Assembly (NCBI GenBank): GCA_035293845.1
Contig: DATGMB010000195.1
Coordinates: 1-18,233 of the forward strand
Origin: DATGMB01 sp035293845
GTDB taxonomy: Bacteria > Acidobacteriota > Terriglobia > Bryobacterales > Bryobacteraceae
Direction of reading: 5' to 3'
DNA: 18,233 nucleotides
Shown here: piece by piece, positions 1 through 10,388 of the stretch
Layout: every line of letters begins with the position of its first letter
Numbering within the stretch: position 1 is the stretch's first letter
The notes under the pieces: model-generated
Databases searched by the model: none
What the model was told of the DNA's origin: nothing
Seen by the model: the letters and a program-made list of their open reading frames with translations, nothing else
Program-made: the position numbers and the translations under genes

Positions 1-1023
1 GCGCCGCGAGTCCTTCGCCAGCTTGGTATCCAGACGGTTGAAGTAGTGCCCGCCGGGCGCGTTGTCATAGACCTTGTATTCGAATTTCTTGCCCTCGGCC
101 TTCAGCGCCTGAATGAGGTGCTCGACCTCGAGGTAATTGACATCCTCATCGTTCGTGGTGGTGTGGATGAGCAGCGGCGTTTGCAGCTCTTTGGCGTGCG
201 TCACGGGCGACCGCTTGCGGTATTCGGCGATGTCCTCCCGCACGGTGCGGCCGATGTGGTACGGCGCCGAATAGAGCGCGGCGTAGCTGGGCGGCTCGTA
301 GCCCATGCGCGCCACCAGGTCGCTCGCGGGAACGCCGGCATAGGCGACGGCGTAAGCCTCCGGGTGCTGGAAAATGTTCATGAGCGTGATCAGCCCGCCG
401 TGGCTCCAGCCGATGATGCCGACGCGCTTCGGGTCGAGGAAGCTGTAGGTTTCGAGCATCCACTTCATTCCCAGGTAGACGTCGTCCACTTCCCGCCCGC
501 CGTAGTCGATCTGCTCGTAGAAGCCGCGGCCGTAGCCGGTGCTGCCGCGGTAATCCGGCGCGATGATCGAGTACCCCTGCTGCAGCAGCTCGCGGAAGAC
601 GTGGGCGTCGCGCGTGTCCTCGTTGGCGTGCACGCCCTGGTGCGCAAATACGATCAGGGGCTGCGGCCGGCCGCGGTCCAGGTTTTTGGGGATGAATGTA
701 TAGGCGCGGATGATCAGCGGGTTGGTGGCGCCGGGGAGGCGCGGGTTCGCCACGTGCGCCGGCGGCAGGCTGGTGTATTCGACCTTGTCGATCTCGGCGA
801 TATCGCCGAGCTTGAAGTACCACATCAGGTCGTCGACGGCTTTGAGGAGCTGGTCGGAGTTTCCCGCCTGCGCCTGAGCAGTAGCGGCGGCGGCTCCGGC
901 GCCCGCTCCGCCCGTCGCGCCAGTGGGCGCAGCGCCGGTTTGCGCCGCGGACGGCGGCTGCTGGGCGGCGAGAGGAATCGCGAGCAGTGCGGTGAAGAGA
1001 AGATTGCGCATGAGTGGATTCAT
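1..1023 (-). CDS. Secreted S9-like (prolyl oligopeptidase family) alpha/beta hydrolase, C-terminus cut by window edge
   Basis: The minus-strand frame stays open to base 1, so 341 residues are visible and the C-terminus is missing. It opens with a signal peptide (LLFTALLAIPLAAQ) and a low-complexity Ala/Gly/Thr linker (about residues 22-54). An alpha/beta hydrolase domain follows. The nucleophile elbow is GWSHGG with Ser207, the likely acid is Asp292 in NDEDV, and the likely base is His326 in GGHYF. DYRGSTGYG (157-165) is typical of peptidase family S9. The N-terminal beta-propeller of classical prolyl oligopeptidases is absent, so it is a stand-alone catalytic domain and may be a peptidase or an esterase. 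The start at 1023 lies 1 nt after the upstream stop, which implies coupling to the DUF1080 gene; an in-frame ATG at 1011 is the alternative. The fold is clear but the substrate is unknown. Confidence 0.85.
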   Translation of the reverse strand, partial: MNPLMRNLLFTALLAIPLAAQQPPSAAQTGAAPTGATGGAGAGAAAATAQAQAGNSDQLLKAVDDLMWYFKLGDIAEIDKVEYTSLPPAHVANPRLPGATNPLIIRAYTFIPKNLDRGRPQPLIVFAHQGVHANEDTRDAHVFRELLQQGYSIIAPDYRGSTGYGRGFYEQIDYGGREVDDVYLGMKWMLETYSFLDPKRVGIIGWSHGGLITLMNIFQHPEAYAVAYAGVPASDLVARMGYEPPSYAALYSAPYHIGRTVREDIAEYRKRSPVTHAKELQTPLLIHTTTNDEDVNYLEVEHLIQALKAEGKKFEYKVYDNAPGGHYFNRLDTKLAKDSRR

Positions 1024-1024
1024 T

Positions 1025-1954
1025 CTACTTCGGCAGCGAAATCGTGATGTTCCGGTACTTCATCCCGCCCGTGTGATCGCCCTGAATGTAGATCGGTCCG
1101 GGCTCGGCTTCGTGGCTGTCGAGCGCGCCGCCGGTGATGCCGGGGATTTCCTGATTGTCGATCGTCTTCACGCCATCCCGGACGATCGTGACGTGCCGTC
1201 CCACCAGCGTGATATCGAAGCTTTCCCACGTTCCCGGCTTGCGCGGCAGCGCGACCGCGGGCGCGAGAAAGCTGTAGATTGCGCCGATGGAGTGAAATCG
1301 GTCGTTTTCGTCGACGGGCTCGTATTCCACCTGGACTTCGTAGCGCCCGCGGAGGTAGATGCCGCTGTTGCCGTTCGCCGGGCAGTTGTACTCGATGTGC
1401 AGCTTGAAATCGTTGAAGGTGCGGGTGGTGCGGATGTTCGCGCCCTTGCTCTCGTTAATCAGCTCGCCCGCGCGCGCCACCCAGTGATTATTGGAGGCGT
1501 TGCCGATGGGCTCCCAGCCGGTCAGGTCCTTGCCGTTGAAGATGGGTTCGGGAATGGTCCAGGCCTTGGGCATCGGCCGGTCGAGCTTGGGCGCGCGCAC
1601 GCCGGCCAGTTGGCCGCGCATCTCATCGCCGCGCTTCATCGTTCCGGTGAACGCATCGCCGCTCGCGGTGAGCTCCCACGTGGTCGCCGGGCCGCGGCCG
1701 CCGCCCAGCGTGACCGTGAGCTGGTTACCATTCGCCTGCACGGACGAGGCCCACGTCGTGCCGCCGGAGCGCGGCTGCACCAGCGCCGTCAGCTTGCCGT
1801 CTTTCTCCATCACCTCGATCCAATCGGGATACGTGTCCTGGCCGTTGGTCACCGTGACGTCCCAGCGCCCCAGGAACGGGTTCTTCGCGCCCTGCGCGTG
1901 GCCGAGCGTCCACAGGCCGGCCGCGGCAATCGGAATCCAAAGCAGATGTTTCAT
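1025..1954 (-). CDS. Secreted DUF1080 (3-keto-disaccharide hydrolase-like) protein with an extra N-terminal beta domain
   Basis: The 309-residue protein starts with a signal peptide (MKHLLWIPIAAAGLWTLGHA). Residues about 25-110 form a beta-rich domain beginning FLGRWDVTV, which resembles the small lipocalin-like domains often fused to DUF1080. Residues about 136-308 match DUF1080 well: IFNGKDLTGW at its start, NSGIYLRGRYEVQVEYE in the middle, and GPIYIQGDHTGGMKYRNI at its end. The family has a concanavalin-like jelly roll, and some members hydrolyse 3-keto-glycosides; for this protein that activity is inferred from family only. It is secreted, and its gene overlaps in function and spacing with the downstream hydrolase, 1 nt away. 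A -10-like hexamer lies 8 nt before the ATG and no Shine-Dalgarno sequence is evident. Confidence 0.9.
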   Translation of the reverse strand: MKHLLWIPIAAAGLWTLGHAQGAKNPFLGRWDVTVTNGQDTYPDWIEVMEKDGKLTALVQPRSGGTTWASSVQANGNQLTVTLGGGRGPATTWELTASGDAFTGTMKRGDEMRGQLAGVRAPKLDRPMPKAWTIPEPIFNGKDLTGWEPIGNASNNHWVARAGELINESKGANIRTTRTFNDFKLHIEYNCPANGNSGIYLRGRYEVQVEYEPVDENDRFHSIGAIYSFLAPAVALPRKPGTWESFDITLVGRHVTIVRDGVKTIDNQEIPGITGGALDSHEAEPGPIYIQGDHTGGMKYRNITISLPK

Positions 1955-1962
1955 CGAGGATC

Positions 1963-1968
1963 AGTGTA
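1963..1968 (-). promoter_or_regulatory. Candidate -10 element 8 nt upstream of the DUF1080 gene
   Basis: On the minus strand TACACT (4 of 6 matches to TATAAT) lies 8 nt before the ATG, and no AGGAGG-like site separates them. If used, transcription would start at or very near the start codon. I see no convincing -35 hexamer. The call rests on position and on similar arrangements upstream of two other genes in the window. Confidence 0.3.
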
Positions 1969-1990
1969 TCCGGTTTTCGAGCGGCCGGGA

Positions 1991-2025
1991 TTTGGACGCC
2001 GGGGCGCGGAAGCGCAGAGGCGACC
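1991..2025. repeat. Possible degenerate copy of a GCCG/GCGCAGAGGC-type intergenic repeat
   Basis: The divergent intergenic region holds a G-rich tract, GACGCCGGGGCGCGGAAGCG followed by CAGAGGCGAC. Its translation in one frame (RRGAEAQRR) is a pattern I associate with dispersed GCCGAGGCGC-type intergenic repeats in large-genome bacteria. It resembles the arm sequence of the palindrome at 14881-14952 only loosely. This is a weak call and could be chance in GC-rich DNA. Confidence 0.25.
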
Positions 2026-2029
2026 GCGA

Positions 2030-2035
2030 TAAAAT
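2030..2035 (+). promoter_or_regulatory. Candidate -10 element 9 nt upstream of the M28 peptidase gene
   Basis: TAAAAT (5 of 6 matches to TATAAT) stands out in an otherwise very GC-rich intergenic region, and it ends 9 nt before the ATG at 2045. There is no Shine-Dalgarno sequence between them. A transcript started here would be nearly leaderless. No good -35 hexamer is visible at 16-18 nt spacing. Confidence 0.4.
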
Positions 2036-2044
2036 CTTGGATTC

Positions 2045-4348
<2,304 letters not shown>

Positions 4349-4360
4349 CGCGGGTAAATG

Positions 4361-4392
4361 CCGCAAAGGGCCGGAAACCCGGCCCTCTGCGG
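4361..4392. terminator. Strong hairpin between convergent genes, probable bidirectional terminator
   Basis: The arms CCGCAAAGGGCCGG and CCGGCCCTCTGCGG pair over 8 bp, one A/C mismatch and 5 bp around an AAAC loop, 12 nt after the M28 stop codon. It sits between the convergent M28 and small secreted-protein genes, so it can serve both. There is no T-tract on either side, so it is a hairpin of probable but not classical intrinsic type. Confidence 0.65.
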
Positions 4393-4451
4393 TTCAAGGT
4401 ATGAACGTATATATGAGTGCGGACCCACGATTCCATCCCACGGGACCGTGA

Positions 4452-4811
4452 TTACGCCCTGCGAAGACGCCGCATCATCAGGCCCGCGCCGCTGAGCGTA
4501 GTGCCGCAGAGCAGCCACGAGAGCCAGTTGTCAGCCGTACGCGGCATCGACTGGTTATTCTGGTTGATGCCGGCATTGGGGGAAGTGCCCTGCGCGCCCT
4601 GATTCGCCTGATTGTTCACATTGGAGTTCGCGTTGGGATTGTAATTTCCCTGGTTTGCGCCGAGGTTACCCTGGTTGTTCGTGCCAGGAGCCATGTTTTG
4701 ATTGGCAGTATTGGAGGTGTTGCCCGTTTGGCCCATGTCCGTTTGGGCATGAATCAGCGCCGGGGCAATCGCGATGGCCGCCCCGAAAGCTATCGTCGCC
4801 AGTTTGGACAT
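4452..4811 (-). CDS. Small Asn/Gln-rich secreted protein with LPxTA-like C-terminal sorting tail
   Basis: The protein has 119 residues from the chosen start. It has a signal peptide (LATIAFGAAIAIAPALIHA) and a disordered, Asn/Gln/Gly-rich middle without charged or aromatic clusters. The end is tripartite: MPRTA, a hydrophobic segment (WLSWLLCGTTLSGAGLMM) and a basic tail (RRLRRA). That layout matches C-terminal cell-surface sorting signals such as LPxTG or PEP-CTERM, and I recall LPxTA-type tails on small acidobacterial secreted proteins. The start at 4811 is set by AAGGAG 6 nt upstream; an ATG directly before it (4814) and a GTG at 4826 are alternatives. It is 99 nt downstream of the TamB-like gene on the same strand and may share its transcript. 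No biochemical function can be named. Confidence 0.75.
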   Translation of the reverse strand: MSKLATIAFGAAIAIAPALIHAQTDMGQTGNTSNTANQNMAPGTNNQGNLGANQGNYNPNANSNVNNQANQGAQGTSPNAGINQNNQSMPRTADNWLSWLLCGTTLSGAGLMMRRLRRA

Positions 4812-4817
4812 CATGAT

Positions 4818-4823
4818 CTCCTT
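4818..4823 (-). promoter_or_regulatory. Shine-Dalgarno site AAGGAG that decides the start of the small secreted protein
   Basis: AAGGAG on the minus strand lies 6 nt before the ATG ending at 4809 and 3 nt before the preceding ATG. The 6-nt spacing favours the second ATG. It rules out the upstream GTG, because the site lies within that longer reading frame. It is the clearest ribosome binding site in the window. Confidence 0.7.
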
Positions 4824-4910
4824 CACTTTTCAGGGAAGCAACGTCCGCACCAGTGCAATTCCGCGCACTCGGCCGCGGGTGTGCGATTTTCAGCAAGTCC
4901 GCCCCGGTGC

Positions 4911-7900
4911 TCAGGGAAACCGTTTCTTCCAGAGAAAATCGATGGCGAAAAAGCCGTTGTAGTCGCGCTGCGCGATCACCGACCACCGCGGCGCGAAGTC
5001 CCACTCCACGCTCACAATGGTCGGATTTGCCTGTGCGACATCCTGCGTGTAGGTAAAAGTGATATCTTTCGTCACCTGCTGCTGCAGCGTCATGCTGGCC
5101 TGGGCGGTGGTCGGCGCTCCGAGGATCCGGGGATTGAGTTCGGGGCTGATGCGCAGGCTGGTGATGCCGAACAGCCGCTCCAGGCGTCCCGAGACGGGAC
5201 TCGCGACCGCCGCTCCGAACAGCGCCGAAGCGCCCTTCTGCTGAAAATTTTGTAACGGCGGCGCCGGCATGGTGGAGGCCAGCACCGGGTCGGTCACCGG
5301 CGGCCGCCCGGTCGCCAGCAGCGCCACCAGATCCGTGAACTGCATCGGCGGGTCGGAACGGTAGCTCAGCTTCAGCCGGTCCATCGGCCCGCTGACGCTG
5401 AGCGAAATATCGATCTGCTGCACGGTGGTTTCGAGAGCGATATTGAGATACGGCCGGATGCGATTCGGGTCGTAAAACGCGATCGAACCCTGTTCGATGT
5501 TGTATTTTCCACCGAAAAAGATCACCGTGCCCTCGGTAATGTTGATGCGGCCGAGGATGCCGGGTTGGTCCGGCGTGCCCCGCAGCGTCAGGTTCGCGTC
5601 CGCCTGCAGGTTCTGCGTGAGGGTGGTCCGGAACTGCACGTCGGGCGCGGTGGCGATGCGGATATCGAAGTGCATCCCGGCCAGGAAGCCGGACCGGGGG
5701 TTGGCGACCAGCGGCGGCGTGGCGGCGGTCGTCAGCAGCGAGCCGACATCGGCATGCTCGCGCAAGGCTACATTGAGCACGCTGACGCTTCCGGCCAGCA
5801 CGCTATGGGACGTGGTGCCGGTGAGCGTCAGTTTCGCGTTGACCTGCATGCTGAGGGGCTCGGGATACGCGACCAGCACCTTCTCCGCGGTGGCGTTGAG
5901 CCGCACCTGCATTTCGGGTCCGCCGTAGTTGACGATGCCGCCAATCGAGACCTTGCCGCCGCCGCTTTCGCCGGTCAGGTTCTGGATGATGGCCTGCGTT
6001 CCCGCGAAGGTGACGACGCCGTTGCCGTTCGAAAGACCGTTGGGCACGCCGGCCACGTTGAGCGAGGCCTTCTGCAGTTCCAGCCGGCCGGTCACCGAAG
6101 GCTGCGCCGCCGTCCCGGTCACGGCCGCCGTCAGGACAATGTTGCCCGCGGAGTAAATATCGGGGCTGAACGCTTCCAGCAGATCGAGCTGGAACTTGCC
6201 GCCGGCGCGCAGGTCGAGCCGGAACGGTGGCGCGATCGAAGCCGTGCCGGAGACCGTCAGATCGGCGAAGGGTCCCGTCAAATGGGCGCTCTGGATGGTC
6301 AGCACCGAGCGATTGAGCGCCGCCACGATCGGCGCGGCATTATGCACTTCGAACTGCACCCGCGGCCTGGCGATGCCCGTGGGCACGGCGTGCGCTTCGA
6401 GCCGCGCAAGGCGCAGGCTGCCGCGCAGATCGGCCGCGCGCGCCAGCGGCCCGGCGATGGCCGCCGTGCCATCGGCCCTGGCGACGATCGGTTCCGGCGG
6501 CGCGCCGGCAAGCGGCGCCAGACCCGCGTACGTGACGTTCGCAAAATTCACGTGCGCATCGATCGGATAATCGCCCGCCAGTTGCACCCGGCCCGTGCCG
6601 CGAATGTCGGAGCCCGCGAAATTGGAGGCAAGCTCGAAATCGAGCGTCTGGCCGCGCGTGCTGGCCTTGGCAGTCAGATCCCCAAGAGCCTGGCCGTTCA
6701 CGCTCACGCCGCGGGCGCTGAGGTCCGCGTTGAGATATTGCGGCAGCGGCGCCGCTCCCCGGCGCAGGGTCAGGGAGCCATCCGCCGTCAGCCGCACCGT
6801 GCCGGCGAGTCCGGGGCGGAGATCCTGCACGGCCTGAATTTGCCCGAGCGGGACCGGATTACTCTCCGCCCGGAAGCGCAACTGGCCGTCCTGATAGTCC
6901 CCCGCGGGATGCGCGAAGGAGCCGGAGGCGGTGAGAGTGGACGATTGCTCCGTGGCGCGGAAACTGGCGACATCGAGGAGCGTGTTGGAATACCGGAAGC
7001 TCGCCTCCACGCGGTCAAACGGCTGCCGCCACGCCGCGCCTTTGACCACCGTAACGGTTGCCGCGACGCGCGGGTCCTGCAGCGTGCCGGAAAGCTGCGC
7101 CGTTGCCGAAAGCGTGCCCGCGAGCGGCAGGCCGCCCTGGCCCGCCAGTTCCAGCGCCGGCTCGATCGGCAGGTTGGCGATGCGCGCGGACGCGGTGGTC
7201 TCGTGACTGCCCGTGAGCAGCGAGCGCCCGCTCACCTGGATCGCCGATCCGGCAAAATCGGAAACGAGCCGGTAGTCGATGGCATTGGCGGCGGTGCTGG
7301 CCGAAGCCGTGAGATCGCCCAGGTTCCGTCCGCCCATCGCGAGCCCGTGCACCGCGAGCTGCCCATTGAGGCTCGCCACCTCGAACCGCGCGCCGGCCGG
7401 CGAAGGCGCCACGCGAAACGTCCCTTCCGCGTTCAGAGAAAACACGCCGCGCAGTCCGGGCCGGTTCTTCAGCAGTTGCTGATAATCCGCGAGTTGCACC
7501 TGGTTGGAGGCCACGCGCGCCCACAGCGTGCCGCGCGAAAGATCGTTGCGCGCATGCCGGTAGGCCGCCGCCGCGTCGATGCGCGCCGGCCCGGCGGTCA
7601 GCGCGAATGCGGGCACGTCGATCGACTCGGGCGTCATGGCTGCCCGCGCGGTCAGGGTATCGAACGCCACCCCTTCGATGCTGCCGCGGGCCGCCGAGAT
7701 CTCGGCGCTGCCGGTGGGGCTGCCCAGCGTTCCAGCGATGTGCGCCTCGGCCGCCAGCGTGCCGCTCGCTGACATCCCGCGCTGGCCCGCCAGCGCCAGC
7801 ACATCCGCCACATCCGCATTGCGCACCACGGCGTCGATGCGCAGCGGCTCGTAATTCGCCGTCTTCCAATTGTCGAGCCCGAGGCTTCCCGAAAACTGCG

Positions 7901-9725
7901 CGGCGAGCGTGCCGCGCGTCACGAGCGCGTTGGCCACCGCCACGCGGCTCCGCGAGGCCTCGATATCGCCCGCAAAACGGGTGAATTCGCGGCCTTCGAC
8001 CGCGAAATTGGTGAGCGCGGCGTGCGCCGCGATGTGGGGATCGCTCAGGCTGCCCGTGACCGCCGCGGTGAGCGTCGCCGTGCCGCGATGGAGCGCGACC
8101 GGGATCACGCCGAGCGGCCGGAAATCCGCCAGGTCGCTCGACATCAGCCGCACATCGATCCGCCGCCCCAGCGCGCCCGCCAGGTCGATCCGCGAATGCG
8201 GCAGGCGCAGCACGGAGGGTCCCAGCACCACCGTATCCGCGCGGGCATTGTAGTCGAGCGCGATCCTGCCCGCGACCGGGATTCCTCCGCCGCCCGGCGC
8301 AATCGCGAGCGTGGCGCGCCCGACAATCGCCCGCCGGTCCTCGAGGTCGCCCTGAATCTGGATCGGCCCGGACACCTCGCCGCTATAACCCGAGAGCCGC
8401 CGCCCGAGCAGCGCGCTGGCGAGCGTCTGGAAATCGAAGTGATGCAGATCGCCGGCCACACGGAACGTGCGCAGATTCTCGAGCACGGCCGAGCCGGTGA
8501 AGGTGCCGCCGATGCCGGAGAGCGCGAGCGGTTTGAGCTCGATCCGGCCCGGCGCGGCGGCCACCTCCGTGGCGAGGTTGAGCCCCGCGACGTGCGTCGT
8601 GCCCTGCGTAAATCCGAGGCCTTGTCCGGCGAGCTTTGCGTTGACCTGCCACCCGCGCGGACGCTGCGCGGCCGCGCCCTCCACGTTCATGGTGCCCTCG
8701 GCATGGAGCGGCAGCTTCAGGGAACGGCCGAGCTGTCCCAGCAGCAGCGTCGCCCGGAAGCTCAGCTCGCCCGCCGGCGTGACGCCGTGTGCCTCGAGCT
8801 CGCTTCCCCCCAGCCGCACCCGCGCGTGTTGAATCGCGACGCGCTGCGCATCCATCGATCCCGTGATATCGGCATTCACGATACGCGGACCGCCGCCCGT
8901 GCCGGGCGCGATCGGCAACAGACCCACGCGCCGCAGCTCGTCGAGCGCCACCGACGCGTAGACGCGGCCCGAGGCGCGCGGCGACAGCAGGGTCCGCACG
9001 TCGCCCGTAAACACGACGCGCGAGAGCGCCGTCGTGAGCTGCGCGTTCGCTACCGCGATTTTTTCCCGGTCGATCGCGACCGGCAGCACCACTTTCACCG
9101 CCACCGGCTCGCGGTTCGCCGAGCGCAGCAGCAGCGGGTCGATATCGATTTCTCCGCGGTAGGCCTCCCGCGCGTGGTTGAACGTAAGGTGCGCGCGGAG
9201 GTTTTGGCCGCTGGCGTTGAAGCGCGCCTTGCGGTCCGCGAAGTTCGCGGCGCCATCCACCACGTCGAAGCGGCCGATCGCGAGGTGCACCACGGTATCG
9301 AGCGGATTGCTTCTCGGGCGCATCGGCGCCGGAATATTGGTCCGGCCGTTGGGGAGGATCATGATGTTCGCGCGCGGCTCCTCGACCAGCAGGTACGCGA
9401 TGTGCACCGGTTTGGTGAACGGCGCGGCGAGGCCGAGGTCGATCCGCACGTGCCGCACCGTGAGCAGCGGCGCGGCCCCCGGCGGCTCGAGTCCGTGGAT
9501 CGTGAAGCCGCTGAGATCCGCGCGCAGATGCAGCCAGTTGAAGTGGAATTCCTTCACCCCCACCTTGCCGCCGGTGGCCTGTTCCACCGAAGCCACGATC
9601 CTCCCGCGCACGTAGTTCGAGAACCACGCGCTGCGCACGATCAGGATCGCCACGATCCCCAGCACGAGGAGTACGCCGGCGAGCGACCAGCCCGCGATCA
9701 GCGCGATCTTCTCCCGCCGCGTCAT
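4911..9725 (-). CDS. TamB-like translocation/assembly module protein (AsmA-like superfamily, DUF490)
   Basis: From the start MTRREKIALIAG the protein has 1604 residues. The N-terminus has one transmembrane anchor (about residues 8-31, GVLLVLGIVAILIV) followed by WFSNYVRGRIVASVEQATGG, typical of AsmA/TamB proteins. A very long run of short beta-strand repeats follows, as expected for a lipid-conducting beta-taco that spans the periplasm. The last roughly 300 residues match the TamB C-terminal domain (IYNEQGSIAFYDPN-type segment near the end, then KDITFTYTQDV and WDFAPRWSVIAQRDYNGFF), the part that contacts the Omp85 partner. Family proteins support outer-membrane protein insertion and phospholipid transport. 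The start overlaps the SurA-like stop as ATGA, implying translational coupling; an in-frame upstream ATG at 9782 would lie inside the preceding gene. It contains a tandem internal duplication. Confidence 0.93.
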   Translation of the reverse strand: MTRREKIALIAGWSLAGVLLVLGIVAILIVRSAWFSNYVRGRIVASVEQATGGKVGVKEFHFNWLHLRADLSGFTIHGLEPPGAAPLLTVRHVRIDLGLAAPFTKPVHIAYLLVEEPRANIMILPNGRTNIPAPMRPRSNPLDTVVHLAIGRFDVVDGAANFADRKARFNASGQNLRAHLTFNHAREAYRGEIDIDPLLLRSANREPVAVKVVLPVAIDREKIAVANAQLTTALSRVVFTGDVRTLLSPRASGRVYASVALDELRRVGLLPIAPGTGGGPRIVNADITGSMDAQRVAIQHARVRLGGSELEAHGVTPAGELSFRATLLLGQLGRSLKLPLHAEGTMNVEGAAAQRPRGWQVNAKLAGQGLGFTQGTTHVAGLNLATEVAAAPGRIELKPLALSGIGGTFTGSAVLENLRTFRVAGDLHHFDFQTLASALLGRRLSGYSGEVSGPIQIQGDLEDRRAIVGRATLAIAPGGGGIPVAGRIALDYNARADTVVLGPSVLRLPHSRIDLAGALGRRIDVRLMSSDLADFRPLGVIPVALHRGTATLTAAVTGSLSDPHIAAHAALTNFAVEGREFTRFAGDIEASRSRVAVANALVTRGTLAAQFSGSLGLDNWKTANYEPLRIDAVVRNADVADVLALAGQRGMSASGTLAAEAHIAGTLGSPTGSAEISAARGSIEGVAFDTLTARAAMTPESIDVPAFALTAGPARIDAAAAYRHARNDLSRGTLWARVASNQVQLADYQQLLKNRPGLRGVFSLNAEGTFRVAPSPAGARFEVASLNGQLAVHGLAMGGRNLGDLTASASTAANAIDYRLVSDFAGSAIQVSGRSLLTGSHETTASARIANLPIEPALELAGQGGLPLAGTLSATAQLSGTLQDPRVAATVTVVKGAAWRQPFDRVEASFRYSNTLLDVASFRATEQSSTLTASGSFAHPAGDYQDGQLRFRAESNPVPLGQIQAVQDLRPGLAGTVRLTADGSLTLRRGAAPLPQYLNADLSARGVSVNGQALGDLTAKASTRGQTLDFELASNFAGSDIRGTGRVQLAGDYPIDAHVNFANVTYAGLAPLAGAPPEPIVARADGTAAIAGPLARAADLRGSLRLARLEAHAVPTGIARPRVQFEVHNAAPIVAALNRSVLTIQSAHLTGPFADLTVSGTASIAPPFRLDLRAGGKFQLDLLEAFSPDIYSAGNIVLTAAVTGTAAQPSVTGRLELQKASLNVAGVPNGLSNGNGVVTFAGTQAIIQNLTGESGGGKVSIGGIVNYGGPEMQVRLNATAEKVLVAYPEPLSMQVNAKLTLTGTTSHSVLAGSVSVLNVALREHADVGSLLTTAATPPLVANPRSGFLAGMHFDIRIATAPDVQFRTTLTQNLQADANLTLRGTPDQPGILGRINITEGTVIFFGGKYNIEQGSIAFYDPNRIRPYLNIALETTVQQIDISLSVSGPMDRLKLSYRSDPPMQFTDLVALLATGRPPVTDPVLASTMPAPPLQNFQQKGASALFGAAVASPVSGRLERLFGITSLRISPELNPRILGAPTTAQASMTLQQQVTKDITFTYTQDVAQANPTIVSVEWDFAPRWSVIAQRDYNGFFAIDFLWKKRFP
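6520..7797 (-). repeat. Tandem duplication of about 210 residues inside the TamB-like protein
   Basis: Two consecutive protein segments align along their length. Unit A runs about 7797-7160 and unit B about 7158-6520. Paired landmarks are LALAGQRGMSASGTLAAEA with LELAGQGGLPLAGTLSATA, LLKNRPGLRGVFSLNAEG with AVQDLRPGLAGTVRLTADG, and GRNLGDLTASAST with GQALGDLTAKAST. A third start (LAPLAGAPPEPIVARADGTA) follows unit B but diverges quickly. Boundaries are approximate, because I aligned by eye. Confidence 0.75.
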
Positions 9726-10387
9726 TGAAAGGCCCCCGCCTGGAATACGATTCGCGTATTGGCACGCGTCTCCTTCAGCCACTGGTCGAGCCTGCGGTCC
9801 GTCTCGGAGCCCGGCATCGGCGCGCCGGGCATTACGCGGTTGGCCGACGGCTCCGATTCGGCCGGCGCAGCCGGCAACGGCGGAAAGCGCTGATCCGTGA
9901 ACCGCAGCGCCGCCAGCTCCCAGAGCAGGTGCTGGCGCAGCTCGGCCTCGGTAATGCCGTACTCGCGCAGCGCCGCGCGGTATCGCGCCTCCGAAGGCCA
10001 GTAGCGCTTGCGCAGTTCGGCGAGCATGCGGTCGGCCTCCCCGTCCTGCGGCAACAGGAACGTCCCATCCGCCATTTCATTGCGGATGAGCTGCTGATCC
10101 ACCAGCCGCTCCGCCGCGGCGCGCCGGTGCTTCGGCCCCAGATCGACCGGCTGCCGGTTCAGAAACGCCGTCAGCCGCACCTCGCGCAGCACCTCGCTTT
10201 CCGTAATGACCGTATTCCCGACGATGACCGCGATGCGGTCGATGACGCCGGCCGGCGCAAGCAGCAGGACGGTTATAAAAATGAAAAACCGCCGAGCTTC
10301 GGCGGTTTTTCGCCTGTAACTCATTGATTTCACATGAACCGAACCGCCGAGGCTCAGCGGTTTTTCGTACGTAAAACGGAGTTCCAT
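9722..10387 (-). CDS. Short SurA-like periplasmic chaperone without a PPIase domain
   Basis: The 221-residue protein has an odd N-terminus, then a signal-peptide-like stretch (RRFFIFITVLLLAPAG, 32-47). IDRIAVIVGNTVITESEV (49-66) follows and matches the start of mature SurA-type chaperones. Helical SurA N-domain sequence continues to about residue 168 (RLVDQQLIRNEM; YGITEAELRQHLLWELAALR). After a Pro-rich linker the protein ends in LDQWLKETRANTRIVF, like the C-terminal helix and strand of SurA relatives. No parvulin domain fits between, so it should bind unfolded outer-membrane proteins rather than isomerise proline. ATG 10387 is 1 nt after the Omp85 stop, and the 3' end overlaps TamB by ATGA. 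A later ATG at residue 22 (10324) would give a more usual signal peptide. The signal-peptide codons contain a terminator-like hairpin. Confidence 0.82.
   Translation of the reverse strand: MELRFTYEKPLSLGGSVHVKSMSYRRKTAEARRFFIFITVLLLAPAGVIDRIAVIVGNTVITESEVLREVRLTAFLNRQPVDLGPKHRRAAAERLVDQQLIRNEMADGTFLLPQDGEADRMLAELRKRYWPSEARYRAALREYGITEAELRQHLLWELAALRFTDQRFPPLPAAPAESEPSANRVMPGAPMPGSETDRRLDQWLKETRANTRIVFQAGAFQ
10284..10310. terminator. Perfect terminator-shaped hairpin inside the SurA-like coding sequence
   Basis: The arms AAAAACCGCCGA and TCGGCGGTTTTT are perfect 12-bp inverted repeats around a 3-nt loop. The element is nearly symmetrical and so has a T-run on each strand. On the minus strand, the sense strand of the operon, the run continues as TTTTTCATTTTTATAA. 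This is the shape of an intrinsic terminator, yet it encodes residues about 27-35 (KTAEARRFF) just before the signal-peptide core. It could reduce transcription of the SurA-like and TamB genes relative to Omp85. Confidence 0.7.
10342..10362. repeat. Second, imperfect copy of the hairpin palindrome
   Basis: The arms AACCGCCGA and TCAGCGGTT pair around GGC with one mismatch on the plus strand, which becomes a G-U wobble in minus-strand RNA. Both hairpins are preceded by ATGAA and end in GCGGTTTTTCG on the plus strand, so they are direct repeats about 59 nt apart. The T-run here follows the hairpin only on the plus strand, which is antisense to the operon. Confidence 0.6.
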
Positions 10388-10388
10388 A

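Noticed and set aside
4361..4452. A small gene or ncRNA between the convergent M28 and secreted-protein genes
   Set aside because: The strong hairpin explains the structure there, and the remaining roughly 60 bases have no promoter or convincing frame.
5565..7772. 735-residue plus-strand open frame opposite TamB
   Set aside because: It is a shadow frame of extreme Arg content with no signal, motif or ribosome binding site.
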